NCBI RefSeq assembly: GCF_023028105.1
Contig: NZ_CP095491.1
Span: 1,798,001 to 1,862,000 of the forward strand
Length of the DNA: 64,000 nt
DNA from: Halosolutus gelatinilyticus
GTDB taxonomy: Archaea > Halobacteriota > Halobacteria > Halobacteriales > Natrialbaceae
Reading direction: 5' to 3'
Shown here one piece after another: positions 37,082-48,928 of the stretch. The number at the start of each line of letters is the position of its first letter. Positions within the stretch are counted from its first letter, which is position 1. The position numbers were made by a program, and so were the translations under genes. The notes under the pieces are model-generated. The model searched no databases. It worked only from the letters and a program-made list of their open reading frames with translations, and was not told where the DNA came from.

Positions 37082-37491
37082 GCCGTCTCACCTCCGGTCG
37101 GCGTCGGCCCCCAACCGCTGACCCGTCTGGCCAGCCCGCGGCTCGCGACGACGCCCGCGAACCCGAGGCCGTAGTTCCCGACGACGATCGCGACGAGCAA
37201 CAGCGGCTCCGCCGCCAGCGCGGTCTGGACCGCGAACGTGCTGTAGGTCGTCAGCGAGGAGAGGAAACCAGTTGTGAGGACGAGCCGGGACTTTCGATCG
37301 ACGATCCCGGTGTACTGGGCCTCGTAGACGAGAAAGCCCAGGACGACGCTCCCGAGGACGTTGACGAGCAGTACCGCCGGCACGTCGGCGAGGACGCCGG
37401 TCGCGAAGTAGCGCAGATTCGACCCGGCGAAGCCGCCGATGCCGATCAGTGCGAGCGTTTCCAGTCGAACGAGGGGGTGGTCGGCTGCCAT
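37078..37491 (-). CDS. crcB: Fluoride exporter FluC/CrcB, subunit 1
   Basis: 137 residues; the ATG at 37491 gives MAADHPLVRLETLALIGIGG and places the start just after the riboswitch hairpin. Family motifs are GFAGSNLRYF, LLVNVLGSVVLG and FLSSLTTYSTFAVQT. It is the first gene of the crcB pair and exports fluoride from the cytoplasm. A longer frame extends upstream but passes through the RNA element and is not conserved. Confidence 0.93.
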   Translation of the reverse strand: MAADHPLVRLETLALIGIGGFAGSNLRYFATGVLADVPAVLLVNVLGSVVLGFLVYEAQYTGIVDRKSRLVLTTGFLSSLTTYSTFAVQTALAAEPLLLVAIVVGNYGLGFAGVVASRGLARRVSGWGPTPTGGETA

Positions 37492-37492
37492 G

Positions 37493-37506
37493 GCTGTCTC
37501 AGGACA
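37493..37506 (-). promoter_or_regulatory. Hairpin between fluoride aptamer and crcB start
   Basis: On the minus strand CTGTC, loop CTGA, GACAG forms a perfect 5-bp stem ending two bases before the crcB ATG. Its 5' arm starts directly at the end of the aptamer's closing strand, so alternative pairing between aptamer and hairpin could control access to the start codon. The mechanism is inferred. Confidence 0.5.
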
Positions 37507-37561
37507 GGGACCGTCAGCCGGCCGCGGCGCCGACGGTTGGGTCGGGCGGGCCCCATCGCCC
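37505..37561 (-). ncRNA. Fluoride riboswitch (crcB motif)
   Basis: Read on the minus strand it begins GGGCGATGGGGCCCGCCC, nearly identical to the start of the known fluoride aptamer of Thermotoga petrophila. GGGCG pairs with CGCCC; GGGGCC pairs with a downstream GGTCCC (one G-U pair); between them GTCGGC and GCCGGC form the third stem; the linker TGAC matches the consensus TGAT/TGAN before the closing strand. It ends about 14 nt before the crcB start codon. Gene context (two crcB genes) and structure agree. Confidence 0.88.
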
Positions 37562-37573
37562 GGATATCGTCGC

Positions 37574-37605
37574 CTTCGCAACCGATCCCAATGAGGGTTG
37601 CGAAG
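37574..37605. repeat. 10-bp inverted repeat between riboswitch and CDF gene
   Basis: CTTCGCAACC and GGTTGCGAAG are perfect inverted copies with a 12-nt centre. It lies in the divergent promoter region upstream of both crcB and the metal exporter, so it could be a regulator site or a hairpin. No family assignment. Confidence 0.5.
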
Positions 37606-37703
37606 CGTTCGCCATCCCGTGCTATCGTTTCGGATCGATCCGATGTCGTGGCACGACCCTTCGCGTTGCCGATCGGCGCACGATCGAAAAAGGAAAAGAC
37701 CCA

Positions 37704-37725
37704 AGGTTAGACTCCATCTAAACCT
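37704..37725. promoter_or_regulatory. Palindromic operator before the CDF gene (DtxR/MntR-like)
   Basis: AGGTTAGA and TCTAAACCT are near-perfect inverted arms around a short centre, ending five bases before the ATG of the CDF exporter. The half-site resembles the DtxR/MntR consensus TTAGGTTAG. At this position a bound repressor would cover the transcription start. Assignment to a metalloregulator is inference from motif and gene function. Confidence 0.55.
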
Positions 37726-37729
37726 GGCA

Positions 37730-38653
37730 ATGGCGGGCACCGCGGCCGGGGGAGCGGGCCGAGACGGGTTCACGAGAGCCTCGTGGGTCAACGTCGTCGG
37801 GAACGTCGCCAAAATCGTCGTCGAGGGCGTCGCGGGCCTCGCGTTCGGGAGCGTCGCCCTCCTCGCGGACGCGGCCCACTCGATCGCGGACCTGATCGCG
37901 AGCATCGTCGTCCTCGTTTGGGGCCGGAGTTCCTACGACGAGCCCGACGACACCCATCCTCACGGCCACGAGCGAATCGAGCCCCTGACGGCGCTGTTCG
38001 TCGGCGCGGTGATCGCGCTGTTGGGGCTGAATCTCCTGTACGAGTCCGCCAGCGGCATCGTCTACGGCGTTGACGTCGTCTTCAGCCCCCTGTTGCTCGG
38101 GGCACTCGCGTTCGCGATCGTCGACATGTACGCGGTCTACCGGTACACGATCCGGGTCAACGAGACGGTCGGATCGACCGCGCTCAAGGCGCTCGCGGCC
38201 GACTGCCTGAACGATATCTACACCTCCTTCGCGGCCGTCGTCGGGATCATCGGTGTCCTGCTCGGCCAGCCGCTACTCGACCCGATCGCCGGCGGCCTCG
38301 TCAGCCTGCTCGTCGTCTACCAGGGGGTCGAGATCGGCCGCGAGAACGTCGCCTACCTCATCGGCGCCGCGCCGCCCGAGCGAAAACGAGCGGAGGTCAC
38401 GGCGGTCCTCCGCGAGCATCCCCGGGTCCAGGGCGTCCACGATCTGGCGGTCTTCTACGACGGCACCAGCCTGGAGGTCGAGGTGCACGTCGAGGTCGAC
38501 GGCGACATGCCCTTCCGGCGGGCCCACGACCTCGAGTCCGAACTGGTGAGTCGCCTTCGCGCACTCGACGACGTCGGCGACGCGCACGTTCACCTCGATC
38601 CCTCGGGTATCGGCGAGTGGAAGGACCAGTCCGATCGACCCGACGAGCGGTAA
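37730..38653 (+). CDS. Cation diffusion facilitator (CDF) metal exporter
   Basis: 307 residues. Six transmembrane helices cover about residues 15-205. The metal-site motifs are ALLADAAHSIADL on helix 2 (D/H pair) and AADCLNDIYTS on helix 5 (D/D). A cytoplasmic domain (about 210-300) with AVFYDGTSLEVEVHVEVDGD and a His-containing AHVHLDPSG end follows. It exports Zn, Fe or Mn by proton antiport; the motif set does not decide which. The ATG at 37730 follows the palindromic operator immediately. Confidence 0.9.
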   Translation: MAGTAAGGAGRDGFTRASWVNVVGNVAKIVVEGVAGLAFGSVALLADAAHSIADLIASIVVLVWGRSSYDEPDDTHPHGHERIEPLTALFVGAVIALLGLNLLYESASGIVYGVDVVFSPLLLGALAFAIVDMYAVYRYTIRVNETVGSTALKALAADCLNDIYTSFAAVVGIIGVLLGQPLLDPIAGGLVSLLVVYQGVEIGRENVAYLIGAAPPERKRAEVTAVLREHPRVQGVHDLAVFYDGTSLEVEVHVEVDGDMPFRRAHDLESELVSRLRALDDVGDAHVHLDPSGIGEWKDQSDRPDER

Positions 38654-38770
38654 CGACTCGACCGGCGATAGCAACTCGGCGGACGGCGACGGCGCGATCG
38701 CGACGGGAAGTCGACGGCGAGTCACCCCTCGACCGCGAGGGTCGATCCGGAGCGGGCGACCGGACACACC

Positions 38771-38780
38771 TTTTATCTCG
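38771..38780 (+). promoter_or_regulatory. TATA box of the MBL-fold gene
   Basis: TTTTATCTCG lies 21-30 nt before the ATG at 38801, the spacing expected for a leaderless haloarchaeal transcript. It supports the ATG over a GTG at 38789. Confidence 0.55.
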
Positions 38781-38800
38781 TCGCGCGAGTGCCTACGGGT

Positions 38801-39733
38801 ATGGAACTCGGAGACGTCCGCGAGGTGACGGCCGGTGACTGTTCGGACCTGTACTACGTCGATACCGGGATGTACGACACGGGCGAGTACGGCGCGGCCT
38901 ACGTGCTCGACGACGATCGACCGGCCGTCGTCGAGACCGGCATCGGGACCAACTATGAATACATTCTCGAGGCGCTGGAGGACCTCGGCATCGATCGGGA
39001 CGAACTCGAGGTCATCGCGGTCACGCACATCCACCTCGACCACGCCGGCGGCGCGGGCTTCCTCGCCGAGGCGTGTCCGAACGCGGAGATCCACGTCCCG
39101 GCGCCGGGTGCGGGCCTGCTGATCGACCCGGAGCGACTGGTCGCAGGGACGAAAGCCGCCGTCGGCGACCAGTGGGCGTTCTACGTGGAACCGAAGCCTC
39201 TGCCCGAGGAGCGCGTCGTCGAGATCGAGGACGGCGACGCGATCGACCTGGGGGAGCACGAACTGCGCGTCCACGAGGCGCCGGGTCACGCGTTCCACCA
39301 GGTCGTCTTCTACGACCCGGCGAACGACGCCGTCTTCACCGGCGACGCGGCGGGGATCTGGGTTCCCGAGACCGAGGAGATCCGAGAGACGTCACCGCCG
39401 TCGAACTTCGACCTCGAGCAGTGTCTGGCGGACCTCGAGACGCTGGGGAAGATCGACCCCGACGTCCTTCTCTACACGCACTTCGGACCCCGGGAGGTTG
39501 GCGACGACCTCGATCGCGCCCTCGAGGAGTACGCGACGGTGCTCTCCGAGTGGGTCGACGCGGTCGAAGAAGCGCGAGACGAACTCCAGGACGACGACGC
39601 GGTGATCGAGCACTTCGCCGAGAACGCCGACCTGATCGACGTCTGGGGCGAGCGCAAGGCCCGCGCGGAGGCGGTGCTAAACACTCGCGGCGTTCTCGGA
39701 TATCTCGATCGGGAGCCTCGGAACGCGACGTAA
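38801..39733 (+). CDS. Metallo-beta-lactamase-fold hydrolase
   Basis: 310 residues. The binuclear metal motif THIHLDHAGG is at residues 75-84 (H76, H78, D80, H81). Further ligands are in PGHAFHQV (His), FTGDAAGIW (Asp) and LYTHFGPRE (His). No signal peptide, so cytoplasmic. The family covers many hydrolases (glyoxalase II-like, lactonases); the substrate is not determinable. It lies alone, upstream of the first acyl-CoA ligase on the same strand. Confidence 0.85.
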   Translation: MELGDVREVTAGDCSDLYYVDTGMYDTGEYGAAYVLDDDRPAVVETGIGTNYEYILEALEDLGIDRDELEVIAVTHIHLDHAGGAGFLAEACPNAEIHVPAPGAGLLIDPERLVAGTKAAVGDQWAFYVEPKPLPEERVVEIEDGDAIDLGEHELRVHEAPGHAFHQVVFYDPANDAVFTGDAAGIWVPETEEIRETSPPSNFDLEQCLADLETLGKIDPDVLLYTHFGPREVGDDLDRALEEYATVLSEWVDAVEEARDELQDDDAVIEHFAENADLIDVWGERKARAEAVLNTRGVLGYLDREPRNAT

Positions 39734-39776
39734 CCGGCGCTCGATCCGTCGAGAGGCGCAGTAAACCTGATTATCA

Positions 39777-39803
39777 ATGAAACCAGTTTCATCACGTTTT
39801 ATC
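39777..39803 (+). promoter_or_regulatory. Palindrome plus TATA box before acyl-CoA ligase 1
   Basis: ATGAAAC and GTTTCAT form a perfect 7-bp inverted repeat with a 2-nt spacer (39777-39792). It is followed directly by a TATA-like GTTTTATCGC that ends 26 nt before the ATG at 39829. The palindrome occupies the BRE position, where a repressor or activator of fatty-acid genes could act (inference). Confidence 0.6.
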
Positions 39804-39828
39804 GCACGGGAGCTACTGCCACACGGAT

Positions 39829-41784
<1,956 letters not shown>

Positions 41785-41831
41785 GGCTGCGATCGCCGAG
41801 GTACAAGAATCGACCGTTGATCGCCGAGGCG

Positions 41832-41860
41832 CGAAGAAACGGACGCCGTCCGTTTCTTCG
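41832..41860 (+). terminator. 13-bp inverted repeat between the two ligase genes
   Basis: CGAAGAAACGGAC and GTCCGTTTCTTCG pair perfectly around GCC, a strong hairpin 48 nt after the stop of ligase 1. No long T-run follows. It could end the first transcript, protect its 3' end or bind a regulator; termination is the favoured inference. Confidence 0.5.
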
Positions 41861-41905
41861 CCATCGATCGTGATAGATCCCATCCATTCATAATCCGCGC
41901 GTCCC

Positions 41906-43900
<1,995 letters not shown>

Positions 43901-44146
43901 CGCCCTCGATCGATCGACTGCGCCCCGAGACGGCGGCCGACGCGGCGATTCGCGTCGCCGGGGTTGGACGACGAGGACGGCCGAGGCGGAAGCGGACACC
44001 GACGATCGCAAGACGCTTCGCTTCTCGCCCGCACAAAAAGGTGCGCTTAACCGACTGGAGACGATCGTTCAACTAACGGATGCCGCTAGCCGAACTGACG
44101 ATCGGTCGCCACCGCGCCCGCGAGGGCGAGTCACAAGGGAAGCGCG

Positions 44147-46021
44147 ATGGCTAGTACCGACTTCCTCCTCGTCGTCGCCGCGATTATCGGTCTCGGCGTC
44201 AGCGCCCAGTTACTCGCGGCTCGCTTTCGCGTCCCGAGCGTCCTCTTTCTCATCACCGCGGGCATCGTGCTGGGTCCCGAAGGACTGGGCGTGGTTACCC
44301 TCGAGAACCTCGGCGGGATCGACGCGCTCTCGACGATCGTCGGCGTGAGCGTCGCGATCATCGTCTTCGAGGGGGCGTTTCACCTCAAAATCGATAAGCT
44401 TCGCCAGGCGCCGTCGGCGGTGATCCGGCTGATCACCCTCGGCGCGGCGATCGCGTTCGTCGGGACGGCGGTCGCCACCCACTACCTGATCGGCGCGGAC
44501 TGGGGCATCTCGCTGTTGATCGGTGCGCTCCTCGTCGCGACGGGACCGACCGTGGTCACGCCGATCCTGGCCGTCGTCCCCGTCAGGGATCGGGTGGCAG
44601 CCGCCCTCGAAACGGAAGGGATCGTCAACGACGTCACCGCGGCGATCGCGGCCATCGTCGTGTTCAAGGCGCTGGCGTCGGCAGAGATCCACGTCGATAC
44701 GTACGTCCAGGACTTCGTCAGTCGCCTGGGTGTCGGGTTATTCGTCGGCGTCGTCGTCGCGGCGATCGTCTGGGCCGTCCTGCAGTACGTGGATATGTCG
44801 CCGGACGACGCGCCGCAGAACGCTCGACTGTTGACCCTGGCCGGCGCCGTCGTCGCCTTCGGTGCGGCTGACTGGGTGTACTCGGAAGCGGGGGTGGCCG
44901 CGGCCGCGACCGCCGGCCTCGTGCTGGGGAACGCCGGTCTCCCCTACGAGGAGGAGATCGAGGCGTTCAAAGGCGACGTGACGTTGATCGTTCTCTCGTT
45001 CGTGTTCATCGCGCTCGCGGCGTTGCTCGATTTCGACCGGCTGTCCGCGCTCGGGTTCGGTGGTCTGGCGCTGGTCGTCGTCGTGATGGGCGTCTTGCGG
45101 CCGGCGGTAGTTTTTCTCTCGACGAGCGGTAAGCGGTTCACGGCTCGAGAGAAGCTGTTCATGAGCGCCGTCGGACCGCGGGGGATTATTCCGGCGTCGG
45201 TCGCGACCCTATTCGCGATCCGGCTGCAGGACTCCGAGCCGCCGACGAACGTCGCCGGTGCGAAACTGCTCGTCGGAACCGTCTTTCTCGTCATTCTGGT
45301 GACTGTCGTCGTCGAGGGCGGATTCGCCCGACAGATCGCGGAACGATTGGACGTGATACCCATGCGTGTACTCATCGTCGGCGGCGGCAAGGTCGGCCGC
45401 TCGCTGGCAGAACGACTGGAAGCGCGCGGCGAAAACGTAGTCCTGATCGAAGCGGACGAGACGATCCTCGAACGCGCCCGATCGGAAGGGTTCACCGTCC
45501 ACGCGGGCGACGGGACGAACACCGAAGTCCTCCTCGCGGCGGGGGCGGAAAACGCCAAGATCGTCGTCGCGGCGACCGGCGACGACGACGCGAACCTCCT
45601 GATCGCCCAGCTGGTCAAGTCCAAGTTCGACGTTGACCGGGTGATCGCCCGGGCGAACAATCCCGCCAACGTCGACGCGTTCGAAGAGCTCGACGTGCGG
45701 ACCATCTCGTCGTCCGAATCGACGGCGTGGGCGATCGACAACTTGATCGAGCGGCCGGCGCTCTCGAACTGGATGACCGAGATCGGTCGATCGGGCGACG
45801 TCCAGGAGATCGAGATCACCAGCGAGCACGTCGCCGGTCAGCGGATCGTCGAAATCAGCGACGAACTGCCCAACGGCGTCCTGATCGCGTTGGTGAGTCG
45901 GGACGGGGAGAGCGAGGTCCCCGACCCGGAGCTCACGCTCAAACTCGGCGATCACGTCACCCTTCTGGGTCGAACCGAGGCGGTTCACGAAACGCTCGAC
46001 CGGTGGCATCCACACGACTGA
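44147..46021 (+). CDS. CPA-type cation/proton antiporter fused to RCK domains
   Basis: 624 residues. Residues 1-400 contain about 12 transmembrane helices of a Na+(K+)/H+ exchanger, with the acidic ETEGIVNDVTAA motif (about 150-160) as ion site. From about residue 406 a TrkA-N/RCK Rossmann domain starts, VLIVGGGKVGRSLAERL, binding NAD(H) or nucleotide. An RCK_C module (about 540-620) completes the regulatory tail. The protein exchanges monovalent cations for protons, important at high salt. No downstream partner on the same strand. Confidence 0.9.
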   Translation: MASTDFLLVVAAIIGLGVSAQLLAARFRVPSVLFLITAGIVLGPEGLGVVTLENLGGIDALSTIVGVSVAIIVFEGAFHLKIDKLRQAPSAVIRLITLGAAIAFVGTAVATHYLIGADWGISLLIGALLVATGPTVVTPILAVVPVRDRVAAALETEGIVNDVTAAIAAIVVFKALASAEIHVDTYVQDFVSRLGVGLFVGVVVAAIVWAVLQYVDMSPDDAPQNARLLTLAGAVVAFGAADWVYSEAGVAAAATAGLVLGNAGLPYEEEIEAFKGDVTLIVLSFVFIALAALLDFDRLSALGFGGLALVVVVMGVLRPAVVFLSTSGKRFTAREKLFMSAVGPRGIIPASVATLFAIRLQDSEPPTNVAGAKLLVGTVFLVILVTVVVEGGFARQIAERLDVIPMRVLIVGGGKVGRSLAERLEARGENVVLIEADETILERARSEGFTVHAGDGTNTEVLLAAGAENAKIVVAATGDDDANLLIAQLVKSKFDVDRVIARANNPANVDAFEELDVRTISSSESTAWAIDNLIERPALSNWMTEIGRSGDVQEIEITSEHVAGQRIVEISDELPNGVLIALVSRDGESEVPDPELTLKLGDHVTLLGRTEAVHETLDRWHPHD

Positions 46022-46115
46022 TCGACACCGCGCCGGCTGCGACCGCGGCGGTACGCGATCGCGTCCGCGGTGACGGACCGCGCGATCCAAACGGGGGCGG
46101 GGCTGTGTTCGGCGC

Positions 46116-46715
46116 TCAGAGGACGATCGCGACGACGCCGAAGAGGATGAGGACGCCGGTGATGTCACAGATGTTCGTGACGACCGGGATCGTCGTGTCG
46201 TCGGGATCGTAGCCGAGCCGGTAGGAGGCGTAGACGGAGGCGGAGCTGACGACGACGACCCAGACGGCCAGCAGCATGCCGCTGACGATCGTGATCACCA
46301 GGAGCGTTCCGAGGCCGAGCGTCCCGCCTAACACGTTACCGATCGCCCACGAGGCGAACCCGAGCAGGACGAACACCGTCGCGGCCAGGCCCATGATCGC
46401 GCCGACGTTCGCCCGGATGCCGGGGTTTCGCGGGGAGAATTCGAGGGTCCCGAGGTGCAACTGGGTCGAGAGCCGCGCGCACATGATCGAGCCGAGGTTG
46501 CCCGCGGTGCCGATCATCACCGGCACGAGGATGAGAAGCGAGGGGTTCTCGAGCAGTTGCTCCTCGTAGCTCTCGAGGACGGTCCCCGAGACCATCTGCA
46601 GGATCGACATCGCGACGAGCAGCGGGACGAGCGTCGTCACGATGTTTCGGACCGTCCAGTCGCCGACGAAGTCGTCGTCCAGCTCCTCGCCGCGGAGGAC
46701 GTCGCCGCCGCTCAC
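46116..46715 (-). CDS. MgtE-like divalent cation transporter half, subunit B
   Basis: 199 residues, essentially the five-helix membrane domain of MgtE without the N-terminal and CBS domains. Signature parts are PVMIGTAGNLGSIMCARLST and a closing DDTTIPVVTNICDITGVLI, in which Pro and the Asp of the Mg-selective motif are kept. It overlaps the upstream gene by four bases, so both halves are co-translated and probably assemble as a heterodimer. Mg2+ or another divalent ion is the likely substrate. Confidence 0.87.
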   Translation of the reverse strand: MSGGDVLRGEELDDDFVGDWTVRNIVTTLVPLLVAMSILQMVSGTVLESYEEQLLENPSLLILVPVMIGTAGNLGSIMCARLSTQLHLGTLEFSPRNPGIRANVGAIMGLAATVFVLLGFASWAIGNVLGGTLGLGTLLVITIVSGMLLAVWVVVVSSASVYASYRLGYDPDDTTIPVVTNICDITGVLILFGVVAIVL

Positions 46716-47284
46716 AGCACCACCCCGGCGACCCCGATGCCGACCAGCAGGAAGACGACGCCGAAGACGTCGCCGACGGTCGTCACCACCGGCCCGATGA
46801 CGTTGTCCGGATCGAGTCCCCGCCGGTAGCCCTTAAAGATCACGGTGAGCAACACCCCTAGCATCGCGAACGCGCTCAGTAGCGCGGCGACGAACAGGAC
46901 GATGAGCAACTCCAGCAGGCTCCCGTTCCGGCCGAGGGCGAGTAAGACGCTCCACGCGAGGACGGCGATGAAGACGGAGACGATCATCCCGTTGAGAAAC
47001 GACGCGACGATCGCGTTCCTGAGGCGGCCGTTCCACTCGAAGTGCGGGTCGATCAGCCCCTGGTGGAGGCCGCTGGAGAGGCGGGCGCCGAGGGAGCCGT
47101 AGACGCCGCCACGAGTCGCGAGAAACGCCGGCAACAACAGCAAGGTACCGGGGACGCTTTCGATCCCCTCGCGCATCGTCTCGGTGCCGAGCAACGTACC
47201 CGCGAACAGTCCTGCCACGAGACTGATGATAATGACCGGCAGCGCCTGCCGGTACACACCGAGGGCGGAGTCGTGGCCTGCCAT
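46712..47284 (-). CDS. MgtE-like divalent cation transporter half, subunit A
   Basis: 190 residues with five hydrophobic helices; LPAFLATRGGVYGSLGARLSS and DNVIGPVVTTVGDVFG correspond to the same positions in subunit B. Soluble regulatory domains are absent from both genes; in haloarchaea a separate PhoU/RCK_C protein may take that role, such as the one at 30863 (inference). It is the first gene of the pair, and its stop codon overlaps the subunit B start. Confidence 0.87.
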   Translation of the reverse strand: MAGHDSALGVYRQALPVIIISLVAGLFAGTLLGTETMREGIESVPGTLLLLPAFLATRGGVYGSLGARLSSGLHQGLIDPHFEWNGRLRNAIVASFLNGMIVSVFIAVLAWSVLLALGRNGSLLELLIVLFVAALLSAFAMLGVLLTVIFKGYRRGLDPDNVIGPVVTTVGDVFGVVFLLVGIGVAGVVL

Positions 47285-47376
47285 CTATCCGAAGGTGATC
47301 CGCCGTCGAGTTAAGTATTGGTTTCCCCGATAGTGTCGGCAGGACCGATCGCGACGGACGCTCGCTCGCGCCGGGA

Positions 47377-48669
47377 CTACCGGATCGCGACCTGTTCTTC
47401 GTCGCCGCTGAGATAGATCGTTCCGTCGTCGACCGCGAGGTCGTAGCGGAGATCGCCGTGGCGGTTGGCGAGTTGCGGAACCGCTTCCAGGTGGAGACAC
47501 CAGCGTTCGCGTCCGCTCTCGAGGTCGAATCCCTTGAGGAACTCCCTGTCACGCTCGTCGAGCGCGACGACGAGCACGGTGTCGCCCGCGATCGTCGGCG
47601 TTCCGTACGATTGCGCGTCGTCGCGGACCCAGCGCGTAATCCACCGGTCCTCGGTCGCGTCGACGTCCGTCGCGCGGAGTTCGTTCCCGCCGACGGTCCC
47701 GACGAACGTGTCCTGGGCGATAGCGGCCGGGCCGCCGCCCGAAATCGGATTCAGAACGTCACCCGTCGTCGCGTCGACGACCCTCGTCTCGAAGGTCGTC
47801 GAGGCGTCGTAGACGAAGACGTAGTTCTCGGTCGCCGCGACGCGAGCGCGCAACGTGCCGTTCGGATGGACCGTCCACAGCGTCTCGCCCGACTCAGGCT
47901 CGAGCGCCACGACCTGGCGCTGTTCGGGTGGGGTCCCGACAGTGGCGTAAACCGCGTCGGTCGTGACGGCCAGCGAGTACGCGTGGAACGTATCGTACGA
48001 CCAGTAGGGGTGATCGCCTTCGTCGATCTCGTCGATGGAGTGGCGTTCCCACCGAACCGAGCCGTCCGCCGGGTCGACCGCGTACAGGCGCTCGTCGTCG
48101 GTGGACGCGTAGATCGTTCCGTGCGCGAACTCCGGCTGGTAGACCGTCGGCGAGTCGTCGCCGTCGCCGAACGCCCGCCGCCAGCGAACCTCGCCGGTGT
48201 CGGCGTCGAGGGCCGTCAGCGCCTCGCCGCCGACGTAGAGCCAGTCACCCACCACCACCGGCGCGCTGTTCGGCGCGTCGTCGACGCCGAGGTCGTCGCT
48301 CGTCCACGCGACCGAGCCGTCCGTCGGATCGAGGGCGCGGATCCTGCCCGTACCGTCGTGACGGTAGACCCGCTCGTCGCCGATCGCGATGCCGTCGCGC
48401 GACTCGATGTCGTCGTGTCGCCAGCGAACGGCGTCGGGGGCGTCGGGTTCGTTCGCGGCCGAGACGGCACGGGTGCTTCCGGCGTCGGCTCGGAACGCGT
48501 ACCAGCCGTCGTGGGGCTCGGCGGTGAACGCAGTGTCGTCGGTCGCTCCGGATCGTTCTTCGTCCGCCTCGGTGTCGTCTCCGCTGCCGGCGCCGATCGT
48601 CGCGAACGCACTGCCGGTCAGGAGCGCCGGTCCGGTCGCGATCACTGTCCGTCTGTTTGGGTTCGGCAT
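47377..48669 (-). CDS. Exported PQQ-like beta-propeller repeat protein
   Basis: 430 residues. The start at 48669 gives MPNPNRRTVIATG, a twin-arginine-like leader followed by an Ala/Thr hydrophobic stretch and an acidic segment, so the protein is probably exported by Tat. The remainder has repeated blades of the type WLYVGGEALTALDADTGEVRW, IYASTDDERLYAVDPADGSV and VVALEPESGETLW, forming a PQQ/quinoprotein-like propeller. No PQQ or substrate residues can be assigned; many such proteins only mediate protein contacts. Divergent from the AOR gene. Confidence 0.8.
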   Translation of the reverse strand: MPNPNRRTVIATGPALLTGSAFATIGAGSGDDTEADEERSGATDDTAFTAEPHDGWYAFRADAGSTRAVSAANEPDAPDAVRWRHDDIESRDGIAIGDERVYRHDGTGRIRALDPTDGSVAWTSDDLGVDDAPNSAPVVVGDWLYVGGEALTALDADTGEVRWRRAFGDGDDSPTVYQPEFAHGTIYASTDDERLYAVDPADGSVRWERHSIDEIDEGDHPYWSYDTFHAYSLAVTTDAVYATVGTPPEQRQVVALEPESGETLWTVHPNGTLRARVAATENYVFVYDASTTFETRVVDATTGDVLNPISGGGPAAIAQDTFVGTVGGNELRATDVDATEDRWITRWVRDDAQSYGTPTIAGDTVLVVALDERDREFLKGFDLESGRERWCLHLEAVPQLANRHGDLRYDLAVDDGTIYLSGDEEQVAIR

Positions 48670-48928
48670 ACGCCGGGTTGCGTGGCCACCCGGTATTGCT
48701 ATCGTCGTCTTATCACAGTGTTGAATGGAAGCGAACTGTTTTATCTGCGAAACCGTTCGCAATCTATCCGCAACCGTTGCCGCTCGCCGGCGACCCGGGG
48801 CCGCTCTACGCCCGTGTGCGCCCTTCGCCGTCGCGTCCGGATTTCGATTCGCGTTCGGAGCTTCCTCGCGACGCGGCGCACCGGCCGAAACCAAACCATT
48901 TTTCGATAGCACAACCGCATAATAGACT

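Noticed and set aside
37601-37620. A second fluoride-aptamer-like start (GGGATGGCGAACGC on the minus strand)
   Set aside because: It lacks the downstream closing strand and the third stem, so the resemblance is limited to a few bases.
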